Shown here one piece after another: positions 23,246 to 30,889 of a stretch of DNA of 64,000 bases (positions are counted from its first letter, which is position 1; each line of letters starts with the position of its first letter). Source of the DNA: Pseudogemmobacter lacusdianii (GTDB lineage Bacteria > Pseudomonadota > Alphaproteobacteria > Rhodobacterales > Rhodobacteraceae); contig NZ_JAVDBT010000006.1 of assembly GCF_030848395.1 (NCBI RefSeq), positions 1-64,000 of the forward strand, written 5' to 3'. Both the position numbers and the translations under genes were made by a program. Under the pieces are notes generated by a model. The model did not search any database and had not been told where the DNA came from. It saw only the letters and a program-made list of their open reading frames with translations.

Positions 23246-24269
23246 ACTTGGAAAGCCACTCCACCATCGCGGGCTGGTTGCGGATAAAGCCCTTATAGGT
23301 TGCCAAGTCCGGATGGATATCGCGGACCACGCGGTGCAGGCGACGGGCCCATTTCGGCACCGTCATCAGCTCATCGAAAGAGGCCAAATAGCAGCGGATG
23401 TCAAAGGCGATCGCGTTGGAGCGCGGCAGGCGGTAAAGCGTCTGCAGCTCGACCCGCAGATGCTGTTTCTGGCCAAGGTTCTCTTGCGTGAGGCTGGTCT
23501 TGGTCGGGCCCCATTTCGGATAGGTCTCGGGCGCGGTATCGAGGAGCGGGTTGACCGTCATCGTCCAGTTGAACCGCCGCACCGGGGCCCCGTGTTGCAG
23601 CTTCAACAGAAACTTCAACGCACGGTCGAAGATGCCCATCTCATGCGCCAAAGGCACCGGGGCGTGCCACTCATGCCAGCTCATCCCAATGTCGAAATCA
23701 ACCGACCAATCGGCCTGAGAGGTGGCGATCCCGGCATCCATCCAAAGCGTGCCCTCCCGCTCATCTTGCAAGGTGAAATCGCCTTGGGTCTGACGGGTGA
23801 TATATTCCATCGGGCCGTAAGGCAGGGTCGCTTCATCAAGGAAGGTAAAGCTGTGATCGATGCCGAGCGGGCGGTTGATCCAGCGCCAGCGGTTGCCGTT
23901 CTTCTCAAGGCTGAACCATTCGGGGTAGTCGCGGGCCTTGGACTCCATGATGAGTTCCAAAAGATCCCAGCCCGCCAGCGTCATATGCGGCAAGGATTGG
24001 CAGCGCAAAGGATCATCGGCCAGCACTTTGGCGCGGTCGATCATCTCGGCGACGTAATGCTCATCCACATCGAAGGTCTTCTCAAAGACCGAGCCGATCC
24101 GCCCCGGCACATGCGGCTCCATATTGACCGCATACATGTAATCGTCGCGGTCAAAGGGGAAGGGGAAGCGGCGGATGTTATGCGGCGAGTTTCGATAGGT
24201 GAAATCGCCGCGGAAGGTTTCCTCCCGGAAGAAGTCATTGAAAGCGCCGGGTTTAAAATCAAGGCTCAT
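23196..24269 (-). CDS. Heme-dependent oxidative N-demethylase family protein (DUF3445), probable dimethylamine monooxygenase subunit
   Basis: 357 residues of the DUF3445/HODM alpha-subunit family. Recognisable blocks are RNSPHNIRRFPFPFDRDDYMYAVNMEPH at the N terminus, the central GMSWHEWHAPVPLAHEMGIFDRALKFLLKLQHGAPVRRFNWTMTVNPLLD and the family signature RVELQTLYRLPRSNAIAFDIRCYL. These proteins bind heme and oxidatively remove an N-methyl group as formaldehyde. With the reductase and the zinc-ribbon protein upstream it corresponds to the dmmDABC dimethylamine monooxygenase of roseobacters and pseudomonads; I am not certain which dmm letter belongs to which subunit, so no symbol is given. Start ATG with AGGAG 7 bases before; 9 bases after the reductase gene. 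Confidence 0.82.
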   Translation of the reverse strand: MSLDFKPGAFNDFFREETFRGDFTYRNSPHNIRRFPFPFDRDDYMYAVNMEPHVPGRIGSVFEKTFDVDEHYVAEMIDRAKVLADDPLRCQSLPHMTLAGWDLLELIMESKARDYPEWFSLEKNGNRWRWINRPLGIDHSFTFLDEATLPYGPMEYITRQTQGDFTLQDEREGTLWMDAGIATSQADWSVDFDIGMSWHEWHAPVPLAHEMGIFDRALKFLLKLQHGAPVRRFNWTMTVNPLLDTAPETYPKWGPTKTSLTQENLGQKQHLRVELQTLYRLPRSNAIAFDIRCYLASFDELMTVPKWARRLHRVVRDIHPDLATYKGFIRNQPAMVEWLSKYDDGKPTSPGWWPEEA

Positions 24270-24278
24270 TCGTGGCTC

Positions 24279-25238
24279 CTAGCGGTCAAGGACAAGGGTT
24301 TTGCCCGCAAAGCGGCTGACGCAGGGCATGATCTTGCAGTTGGAGGCTTTCTCTTCATCGGTGAGCCAATGGTCGGCATGTAGGATCTCGCCCTCATGGC
24401 GCAGGACATTGGTCTCACATTGGCCGCAAGCACCACCCCGGCAAAGGTAGGGAGCATCGACGCCCGCCGCCTCGATCGCCTCCAAGAGCGATTGCGCGGG
24501 GCCGACGGTGATGGTCTTGCCCGAGGCGGCAAGCTGCACCTCGAAGGGCGCGCCGGTGGGGGGCGCGATGAACTCTTCGGAATGCAGCGCTTGCGGCGGC
24601 CAGCCCATAGCGGCGGCGGTCTTCAGCACCCAAGCGATCATGCCCTTGGGGCCGCATACATAAAGATGCGTGCCGATCGGCTGGGTGGCCAAAAGGCGCG
24701 CAAGATCGATCTTGTCGCCCTCTTCGTCAAAGTAGCAATGCACCCTGTCGCCGTAAGCCCCGGTCAGCCGGTCCATATAGGCGCCCAAGGCGCGGTTGCG
24801 GGCGGCGTAATGCATCTCCCACTGGCCGCCTTGGCGGGCAAGCTGGGCTGTTTGCGACAGGAAGGGCGTGATGCCGATGCCGCCGACGATCATCAGGTGC
24901 TTCTTGGCGCGGGTATCAAGGCCGAAGAGGTTGACCGGGTTCGAGATCACCATCTCCATCCCCGGCCTCACATGCCGGTGCATGAAGAGCGAGCCGCCCC
25001 GGCCCTGATCATCGCGGCGGACCGAGATTTCATAGCCGCGGGTGTCGGAAGGGTCCGACATCAGCGAATAGGGGTTCATCCGGCGGGTGCCGTGATCCTC
25101 CATCTCGACCACGGTATGCGCCCCGCCCGAGAAGGCGGGCAAAGGCGCGCCGTTGCGGCTGACGAAACGGAAGCGGGTGATCAGCTCATTGACGGGGACG
25201 ACCTCTTCGACCCGGACCTGGAGTTTGGCGACGCTCAT
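24279..25238 (-). CDS. Phthalate-dioxygenase-reductase/VanB-type oxidoreductase of the dimethylamine monooxygenase
   Basis: 319 residues from the ATG at 25236-25238 (MSVAKLQVRVEEVVPVNE). Order of domains: flavin-binding barrel (RMNPYSLMSDP, about residue 53), NAD(P)-binding fold (MIVGGIGITPFLSQ, about 112), and a C-terminal plant-type [2Fe-2S] ferredoxin with Cys in CRGGACGQC and a fourth Cys in NCKIMPCVSRF. It passes electrons from NAD(P)H to the heme oxygenase component encoded next. Its start overlaps the stop of the preceding gene (ATGA), so translation is probably coupled. A longer in-frame extension to 25673 overlaps that gene fully and is rejected. Confidence 0.88.
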   Translation of the reverse strand: MSVAKLQVRVEEVVPVNELITRFRFVSRNGAPLPAFSGGAHTVVEMEDHGTRRMNPYSLMSDPSDTRGYEISVRRDDQGRGGSLFMHRHVRPGMEMVISNPVNLFGLDTRAKKHLMIVGGIGITPFLSQTAQLARQGGQWEMHYAARNRALGAYMDRLTGAYGDRVHCYFDEEGDKIDLARLLATQPIGTHLYVCGPKGMIAWVLKTAAAMGWPPQALHSEEFIAPPTGAPFEVQLAASGKTITVGPAQSLLEAIEAAGVDAPYLCRGGACGQCETNVLRHEGEILHADHWLTDEEKASNCKIMPCVSRFAGKTLVLDR

Positions 25239-25852
25239 TTGAACCTCACCACGCTGGGCGGCACATCGCCGGGGTCTTCTGCATCGATATTCACCCCTTG
25301 GAAGGCGGCAAGGCGGCGCGAGTAATGATCGCGCACGAAAAGGCTGAGGCCGCAATGGCTGCATTGGAAGGGATCGGTGGCGACATTCTCGGTGATGCCC
25401 TTGCAATGCACGCATTGCACGCGGCGCACGGTGGAGCCGCGATGTTCTTTCTGGATGGCAGAAGCCGGGAAGCCGGTCTGCATGATCGCGGTTTCCGCTT
25501 GGCCGCAAAGCCCTTCGGTCCCGGCAAGGTAGAATTGCGAGCCCATATGGGCATCGACCAGCACCCGCTTCAGACGCGGCAAAAGCGCTGGGATCGTGGG
25601 GGCGCGGAAGAATTGCAAAGCGCCCAGCGCGCGGAGCCTCTCGGTCAGATCGGTGCCATTCGGGCCGGGGCAATACATCAGATGGGCGCTGGCAAGCAGC
25701 TGCCCGGCATCAGAGGTTTTGGCCAGCATATCGGTCACGGCATCAGCACCCTCACCATCGGCGATGATGAGATGCAGATGGCCGGGACGCGGCTCAAGCG
25801 GCGCATAGACCGGCCGGCTTTTGATGGTCGGCTCAACAGGAGTTAGGGTCAT
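25235..25852 (-). CDS. DmmA-like small subunit of dimethylamine monooxygenase
   Basis: 205 residues. The N-terminal two thirds (about 25-150) resemble a degenerate flavodoxin/reductase-like fold (LHLIIADGEGADAV; MGSQFYLAGTEGLCGQAE), and the C terminus is a zinc-ribbon/rubredoxin-like knuckle with CVHC (about 162-165) and CSHC (about 181-184). This matches the family named DmmA-like in public annotation, as far as I remember. It probably acts as an electron-transfer or docking subunit between the reductase and the heme protein. Start at ATG 25850-25852, within the N-terminally longer open frame to 26062, which runs into the GcvT gene and is not used. Confidence 0.72.
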   Translation of the reverse strand: MTLTPVEPTIKSRPVYAPLEPRPGHLHLIIADGEGADAVTDMLAKTSDAGQLLASAHLMYCPGPNGTDLTERLRALGALQFFRAPTIPALLPRLKRVLVDAHMGSQFYLAGTEGLCGQAETAIMQTGFPASAIQKEHRGSTVRRVQCVHCKGITENVATDPFQCSHCGLSLFVRDHYSRRLAAFQGVNIDAEDPGDVPPSVVRFK

Positions 25853-25922
25853 AGGGGCTTCCGGTGGGCTGAGGCGTGAACCGCGGGGCCCGGTCAGAAG
25901 CCCCGCGGCTTGATCGGTCAGA

Positions 25923-27062
25923 TCAGTCCTTGGCGGTGCGGCGCTTTTTCTCGATGTCGTAGAAGGGCATCGAATGGCTGGTGGCCGCGATCGGGCCATG
26001 GGTGCCGCAACGCACCTCAAGCTTGGTGCCGTTATTGGCGCAATCGACCGGCAGGCGGGCAATGGCGACGGTCCAATCGTTCAGCGGCGAATACATCGCT
26101 TGCGTCACAACGCCGACCTGCTTGCCGTCTTTGAAGACCGGCGCGCCATTGCCGGGGGCATTCTTGCCCTCAAGCTTCAGACCCCAGATCTTGAAGCGCT
26201 CTTTGCCCTTGCGGCGGTAATGCTCTTCCGCGCCGCGGAAGCCGACCTTGTCCTTCGAGACGGTGAAATCGAGGCCCAGCTCCCAAAGCGTATCGCCGGG
26301 GCCTTCGTTGTCGTAGGGGTACATCTCGGAGTTGTCGTAGGGGAAGAAGAGCAAGTAGCTCTCGGCCCGCAGCATATCGAGCGTGGTGAAGCGGCAGGGG
26401 ATGATGCCCATGTCTTTGCCGTCTTCCAAGATACGGTCCCAAACCTCGCCCGCATCTTGGCCGCGCACGAAAATCTCATAGCCGCGCTCGCCGGTATAGC
26501 CGGTGCGCGAGATCATCACCGGCTTGCCAAAGAGGCTGGTTTGCATATGGGCAAAATAGGGCAGCTGGCGGATGCCGGGGACGTGTTTTTCAAGGAAGTC
26601 GACCGAGGCCGGGCCTTGCAGCGACAGATCATGGGTGTTGTCGTCAAAGCGGATCGAGACATCGCGGCCTTCGGCGGCCATGGTCAGCGATTCATAGCCC
26701 GAACCTGCGCCATGCACCAACATGAAGCTGTTGGGCGCCAAGCGGTAGATCACGCAGTCATCGATGAATTTGCCCTGCTCGTTCAACATGGTGGCATAGA
26801 CCGAGCGACCCGGCATCAGCTTTTCCATGTTGCGGGTGGTGGCGCGCTCGATCACATGGCTGGCCCCTGCCCCGGTGATATGCACCTTCTTCAGGCCCGA
26901 GACATCCATCAGCCCGGCTTTGGTGCGGATCGCCATATATTCGGCATCGGGATCGCCGGAGGTATAGGACCAGGCCGTGCCCATGCCGCTCCAGTCTTCC
27001 AGATCAGAGCCAAGCGCGCGGTGGCGGTCACCAAGGGCGGAAAAACGCCAGGAGTTGGTCAT
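25923..27062 (-). CDS. GcvT-like aminomethyltransferase family protein of the amine block
   Basis: 379 residues of the GcvT/DmdA/sarcosine-dehydrogenase C-domain family, which bind tetrahydrofolate and carry off a methylene group. Motifs are VMISRTGYTGERGYEIFV and FTTLDMLRAESYLLFFPYD, near the middle, and the N-terminal RTKAGLMDVSGLKKVHITG. Sequence and length also resemble DMSP demethylase, but the neighbours all belong to N-methyl amine breakdown, so a role in loading formaldehyde from dimethylamine demethylation onto folate is more likely. A GGGAG ribosome binding site precedes the ATG. 70 bases separate it from the DmmA-like gene. Confidence 0.8.
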   Translation of the reverse strand: MTNSWRFSALGDRHRALGSDLEDWSGMGTAWSYTSGDPDAEYMAIRTKAGLMDVSGLKKVHITGAGASHVIERATTRNMEKLMPGRSVYATMLNEQGKFIDDCVIYRLAPNSFMLVHGAGSGYESLTMAAEGRDVSIRFDDNTHDLSLQGPASVDFLEKHVPGIRQLPYFAHMQTSLFGKPVMISRTGYTGERGYEIFVRGQDAGEVWDRILEDGKDMGIIPCRFTTLDMLRAESYLLFFPYDNSEMYPYDNEGPGDTLWELGLDFTVSKDKVGFRGAEEHYRRKGKERFKIWGLKLEGKNAPGNGAPVFKDGKQVGVVTQAMYSPLNDWTVAIARLPVDCANNGTKLEVRCGTHGPIAATSHSMPFYDIEKKRRTAKD

Positions 27063-27076
27063 GATAGTCTCCCTGT

Positions 27077-27101
27077 AGACTTATTGTTTGGCAGGAAGTC
27101 T
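27077..27101. promoter_or_regulatory. Inverted repeat upstream of the GcvT-like gene
   Basis: AGACTT (27077-27082) and AAGTCT (27096-27101) form a perfect 6-bp inverted repeat with a 13-base spacer, 15 bases before the start codon. Short enough to be chance; noted as a possible operator. Confidence 0.25.
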
Positions 27102-27186
27102 GGGTCGATTCCGATGCGAAATCAACATTTATAAGCAACTTTTTTTCTTCGCAGGGAAATAGCCAGCGGATGCGGGCCGAAATGCG

Positions 27187-27210
27187 AAAGGGCCGCGAAA
27201 GCGGCCCTTT
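27187..27210 (-). terminator. Terminator after the APC permease gene
   Basis: A 10-bp perfect stem AAAGGGCCGC / GCGGCCCTTT with a GAAA-type tetraloop, 22 bases after the permease stop. The stem's own A/T end supplies UUU on the minus strand. Confidence 0.75.
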
Positions 27211-27231
27211 GCAGGTTGATTTGGGGATTTT

Positions 27232-28995
27232 TTACGAGGGCAGGACGAAGAACCAATTCGCCCAAAGCACCACGCAGACCCCCAAAACCAGCACCAGATA
27301 GGGCTTGATGCCCGCCTTGCGCGGCCCCAGCTCACCATAAGGCATGCCAAGGTCGTCATAGGCCTGTTTGGGGAATTTGCCGCCATCGGTGATGTAATGG
27401 CGATACCAGAACACCGGGAAGATCATCGCGGCGAAGATCGAGCCGTGCCAGAGCGCGTTCTCATAGCCCCAGACCTTGGCCCCGGCGCCAAGGAACATCG
27501 CGTTCACGAAGGCAAGGCAGGTGTTGAAGCCGATGAGCCAAGTGGGGGCGCGGAATGGGCGCTCCATATGGGCGGAATCGACGCGGTGGATCCAACCGGC
27601 GTTGAGGTTGAGGAAGTTGAAGATGATGTAGCCAACGTTCGAGATCGCCAGCACGTAGAAATAGCCCGTCGCATCCGAGGCCAAGGCCAGCAAGAAGATG
27701 TTGAAGACTACATCGGTCCACATCGCCTTGGACGGCGCGCCGTTCTTGTTCACATCGCCCAAGAACTTCGGCAGCCAGCCATCCCGCGAGCCTTGGTAGA
27801 GCGTGCGCGAAGAGCCGGCCATTGCGGTCATGATGGCAAGGAAAAGCGCCATGATCATCAAGATCACGAAGATCTGGGTGATCACCGGGCCACCGCCGAT
27901 CATCGCGCCCAAAGCCTCGCCAATGCCGGTGCCATCAACGATGCCCGGCTCAAGCATACCATGGGCGCCGTAGACGCCTTGGAAGGCGAAGGGGATCAGG
28001 AAGTAAAAGACCGCGCAGAGAAGGCCCGTGTAGAAGATGGCGCGGAAGGTGTCGGTCTTGGGGTCTTTCAGCTCGCGGGTGTAGCAAACCGCAGTCTCAA
28101 AGGCATAGGTCGACCAAGCGGCGATATAGAGACCGCCCAAGAAGAGCGTCCAGCCGCCGATGTTCCATTCGCCATCGACGCCGGAATAGGCGGCGGTGGG
28201 TGGCAAGAGGTTGGTGACGTTCATCCAATTGATCGAACCGGTCAGAAGCGGCACGAGGCCGACCAGCAACAGCGGGATCAGCACGATGATCGCCAGCCAT
28301 TTCTGCGCGGCGGCGGTTTGCGCCACGCCACGCTCTTGGATCAGCAGAATGGCGAGCATGAGCGCCACGCCGATCAGGAAGGTCGAGTTGAAATGCAAGG
28401 TGCCGAGGCCGGGAATAACGATGGTAAAGGCCTCAAAGGTGCGGAACCACGGGGTCAGCGCCGAGATCGCATCGGCCGAAGCCACGGCTTGGATCGCCTG
28501 ATCGGCGGTCGAACCGGCATTGGCGGCAAGGTATTCGACCACCGCAGGGGTCTCGGCCGTGTAGCTGGCTAGGTTGGCCGCGATCCAATCAAGCACCGGC
28601 TGGCTTTCCGCCATCGGGATCGGGAAGAGCGCGTTGAGGATATAGCCCGCCGCAATCGCACAGCCCAAAGACAGCACCGGCGACCAAGCGAACCAGTTGC
28701 ACCAGACCGAGAGGGGCGCGATCATCTTGCCATAGCGCAGCCAAGCCGTGGCGCCGTAAACCGAGGTGCCGCCCGACTTGTTGCCGAACATCCCCGCCAT
28801 CTCGGCATAGGTGAAGCTTTGGATAAAGCCCATGCACATCGAGATGATCCAGACCAAGAAGGCCAATTTGCCCGTGGTCCCGGCGATGCCGCCGATCGAG
28901 AACAGCACCAGAGGCGGCACACCGGCCGCAACCCAAAAGGCGCCCTTCCAACTTAACGCGCGGACCATCTGGCCCGAACTGGTTTCCGTCGTCAT
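27232..28995 (-). CDS. APC-family amino acid/amine permease
   Basis: 587 residues with about twelve to fourteen hydrophobic segments, starting with PPLVLFSIGGIAGTTGKLAFLVWIISMCMGF and SFTYAEMAGMFGNKSGGTSVYG, the substrate-binding helix 1 region of the amino acid-polyamine-organocation superfamily. The C-terminal end WANWFFVLPS is hydrophobic. A permease of this kind sits in roseobacter trimethylamine clusters, so methylamine or a related organic cation is a likely substrate; that is inferred from context. Strong GGAG ribosome binding site before the ATG; flanked by hairpins at both ends, suggesting its own transcript. Confidence 0.8.
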   Translation of the reverse strand: MTTETSSGQMVRALSWKGAFWVAAGVPPLVLFSIGGIAGTTGKLAFLVWIISMCMGFIQSFTYAEMAGMFGNKSGGTSVYGATAWLRYGKMIAPLSVWCNWFAWSPVLSLGCAIAAGYILNALFPIPMAESQPVLDWIAANLASYTAETPAVVEYLAANAGSTADQAIQAVASADAISALTPWFRTFEAFTIVIPGLGTLHFNSTFLIGVALMLAILLIQERGVAQTAAAQKWLAIIVLIPLLLVGLVPLLTGSINWMNVTNLLPPTAAYSGVDGEWNIGGWTLFLGGLYIAAWSTYAFETAVCYTRELKDPKTDTFRAIFYTGLLCAVFYFLIPFAFQGVYGAHGMLEPGIVDGTGIGEALGAMIGGGPVITQIFVILMIMALFLAIMTAMAGSSRTLYQGSRDGWLPKFLGDVNKNGAPSKAMWTDVVFNIFLLALASDATGYFYVLAISNVGYIIFNFLNLNAGWIHRVDSAHMERPFRAPTWLIGFNTCLAFVNAMFLGAGAKVWGYENALWHGSIFAAMIFPVFWYRHYITDGGKFPKQAYDDLGMPYGELGPRKAGIKPYLVLVLGVCVVLWANWFFVLPS

Positions 28996-29200
28996 TCCCT
29001 CACTCCTGTCGAGAGCGCTGCAGGTTCGGGGCGACCTTTGGGGTCATTGCGCCGTCCGGCAGCATCGTTGATCTGTCGCATGACTGCGCATTTCCTCCGG
29101 CGGGGCGACCCGCTGGCCACTCGTCAATGGTGGTGAACCCTTCTTTTGAAGGCGGCCCGCCGGATGTCTCCGACGGGCCTATTCAAACGTTGCTAAGAGA
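28996..29200 (-). promoter_or_regulatory. Upstream region of the permease gene with a shared 12-mer
   Basis: 205 bases between amt and the permease gene. It carries the amt terminator (29154-29179) and, at 29072-29083, TCTGTCGCATGA, whose exact complement occurs upstream of amt at 30648-30659. No reading frame of interest. A promoter for the permease should be here but no convincing -35/-10 pair was found. Confidence 0.4.
29154..29179 (-). terminator. Hairpin after the ammonium transporter gene
   Basis: A 10-bp stem with one G-U pair (GGCCCGCCGG at 29154-29163 against CCGACGGGCC at 29170-29179), 21 bases after the amt stop. The downstream minus strand is not U-rich, so strength is uncertain. 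Confidence 0.55.
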
Positions 29201-30556
29201 TCATGCCCGGCGCTCGGGGTAGTCATCCTCAAGGCCCCAAAGCGCTTTGTCGAAGCCCTCGACCAGCTCTTCTTCGCTGACCCGCAGGCCGATGACGGCA
29301 TTCAGGATCAAAGCGGTGACTTTGCCGACCACGAAGCCTGCACCAATACAGGTGACGACCCCGGCGATTTGCATCAGCAAGCTGATCTCACCATGCTGGA
29401 AGGCATATTGGCCTTCGGTGATGCCGACATAGCCGCCGCGCGGCGTACCCGCTTTGAAGATGCCCAAGAGCAGCATCCCATAGACCCCGGCACCGACGAA
29501 AAGCGGCGTCAGCTTATGCTCGTCAAACTTCCGCTTCAGGGTTAATTCATAGACGAGGTAGCTGACGACCGGAGCGGACAAGGCCAAGAGGAACATCTGC
29601 CACGGCAGATAGACATCGAAGCCCGAAGCCCCGGCGACATAACCCGCCAGCGGACCGAGCAGGAGATAGGCGTATTTCTTGGTGGTATAAGAGATGATCC
29701 CGCCGCCAATCGCGCCCCCGGCCCAAGCCAAAGCGTAGTTGTTCAGCGTGATGCCGACCGAAGTGTCCGCCATCGTCACCGACACGGCCATCGCCTCGGG
29801 GTCGATGAAGAACAGACAAGACATGATAACCATCGGCAGGCCTGCGAAGATGGTCAGCAGCCCCCCCGCCGCAAGGCCGATGCTGGGCGCATAATAGCCC
29901 GGCACTTTGGGATGCGGCTCAAACATGCCCGGACGCCGTGCCAGCATCGGCGTCACCGCCAAGGCCATGCCCGCCGGGAACATATAAACAAAGCCCACGC
30001 CGAAGAAGTCGTGGAAGCCCGCATTGGTGAGCGGCCCAACCGAGCCCCAAGTCACAAGGCTTAGCGCCGAAGAGGCCACCGTGGCGACCACGGCGAAGAT
30101 GTAATAGGCCGAGGCCTTCATCCGCTCGGCCACCGCGAAGTGGAAGAGGATGTTCAAGATCCCGGCAAAGCAGGCCAAGAAGAAGACGAAGATCTGGAAG
30201 GTGTTAAGGCCCGGGAAGATCGCGGGATCAACCTGATGCGCCTTGGCATTGACCAGATTGCCGCCAATCCACCAATCCTTGATGCTGTCCATCAAAGTTG
30301 CGTCGGCGATGAAGTAATATTGCGCGGCCCAGAAGCCAAAGCCGATGCAATAATAGGTGGTGAAGCCGATGAAGAAGCCCAAGGTCTTCTCGATCGTCGA
30401 ATTATAGTGATTTTTGCGCCGCGTGGTGGCGGCGTCAATCAGCAGCAGGCCAACCGCAACCATGATCGCCCCGACCGTGCCTGAGGCATAGACGAGGTTT
30501 TGGACCAGTTGGTTGAGTGTCACCTGTTCTGCAAAAAAAGGTGCGGCAGTTTCCAA
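29201..30556 (-). CDS. amt: Ammonium transporter
   Basis: 451 residues from a TTG start (30554-30556) that has GGGAG 7 bases before it; the open frame extends to 30697 but the extra residues are not Amt-like. Eleven to twelve hydrophobic segments are visible, with Amt/Mep blocks GTVGAIMVAVGLLLIDAATTRRKN, TYYCIGFGFW and ALSLVTWGSVGPLTNAGFHDFFGVGFVYMFPAGMALAVTPML. It takes up or recaptures ammonium, the nitrogen product of methylamine breakdown. It is an unusual member: the classical DFAGG and HFAFG-like segments are altered, which is typical of the divergent amt found beside tmm/tdm in roseobacters. It could therefore carry a methylated amine. Confidence 0.8.
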   Translation of the reverse strand: METAAPFFAEQVTLNQLVQNLVYASGTVGAIMVAVGLLLIDAATTRRKNHYNSTIEKTLGFFIGFTTYYCIGFGFWAAQYYFIADATLMDSIKDWWIGGNLVNAKAHQVDPAIFPGLNTFQIFVFFLACFAGILNILFHFAVAERMKASAYYIFAVVATVASSALSLVTWGSVGPLTNAGFHDFFGVGFVYMFPAGMALAVTPMLARRPGMFEPHPKVPGYYAPSIGLAAGGLLTIFAGLPMVIMSCLFFIDPEAMAVSVTMADTSVGITLNNYALAWAGGAIGGGIISYTTKKYAYLLLGPLAGYVAGASGFDVYLPWQMFLLALSAPVVSYLVYELTLKRKFDEHKLTPLFVGAGVYGMLLLGIFKAGTPRGGYVGITEGQYAFQHGEISLLMQIAGVVTCIGAGFVVGKVTALILNAVIGLRVSEEELVEGFDKALWGLEDDYPERRA

Positions 30557-30889
30557 AGTACTCTCCCTGTTCGGTATCGCCGCCCGGTCAGTGCCGACGG
30601 CTGATTTGGAGGAGCGCCCGGAATAAGAAAGAGAGTGTGGTCGCCCATCATGCGACAGACTGACGCAGTTCAGACCCGCTACAAAGGAGAAATTCACCCC
30701 AGAAGAAAGAAAATTTCCCCTTAGTCGTCAGAATCCGCCATCAATGTGCTGAAATGCGCCTTCCGGCAGCTGCGGGCGCATGCAGCACAAGATCACCTGC
30801 GCGCATGCAAAAGGCCCCGGTTTACACCGGGGCCCCTTTGATATCTGGCGCTGGGTGCCGCCCGAAGCCTAGGCCTCGGGTCGCGGCGA
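30557..30889 (-). other. Intergenic region between tmm and amt
   Basis: 333 bases. From the tmm side it holds the tmm terminator (30813-30834), an A-rich stretch around 30700-30720, the 12-mer TCATGCGACAGA at 30648-30659, and the amt ribosome binding site. No gene. I found neither a clear sigma-70 nor a sigma-54 (TGGCAC-N5-TTGC) promoter for amt. Confidence 0.5.
30813..30834 (-). terminator. Terminator after tmm
   Basis: A 9-bp perfect stem GGCCCCGGT / ACCGGGGCC with a TTAC loop; four A residues at 30809-30812 give UUUU on the minus strand immediately after the stem, a good intrinsic terminator. Confidence 0.85.

Noticed and set aside
25239-25673. Extension of the reductase gene to 25673
   Set aside because: Would overlap almost the whole DmmA-like gene; the ATGA junction at 25235-25238 gives the expected reductase start.
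25923-27062. DMSP demethylase (dmdA)
   Set aside because: The GcvT-like fold and length fit, but all neighbours concern N-methyl amines; similarity by eye cannot favour dmdA.
30557-30697. N-terminal extension of amt
   Set aside because: Polar, non-transporter sequence; the TTG at 30556 has a clear ribosome binding site at the right distance.
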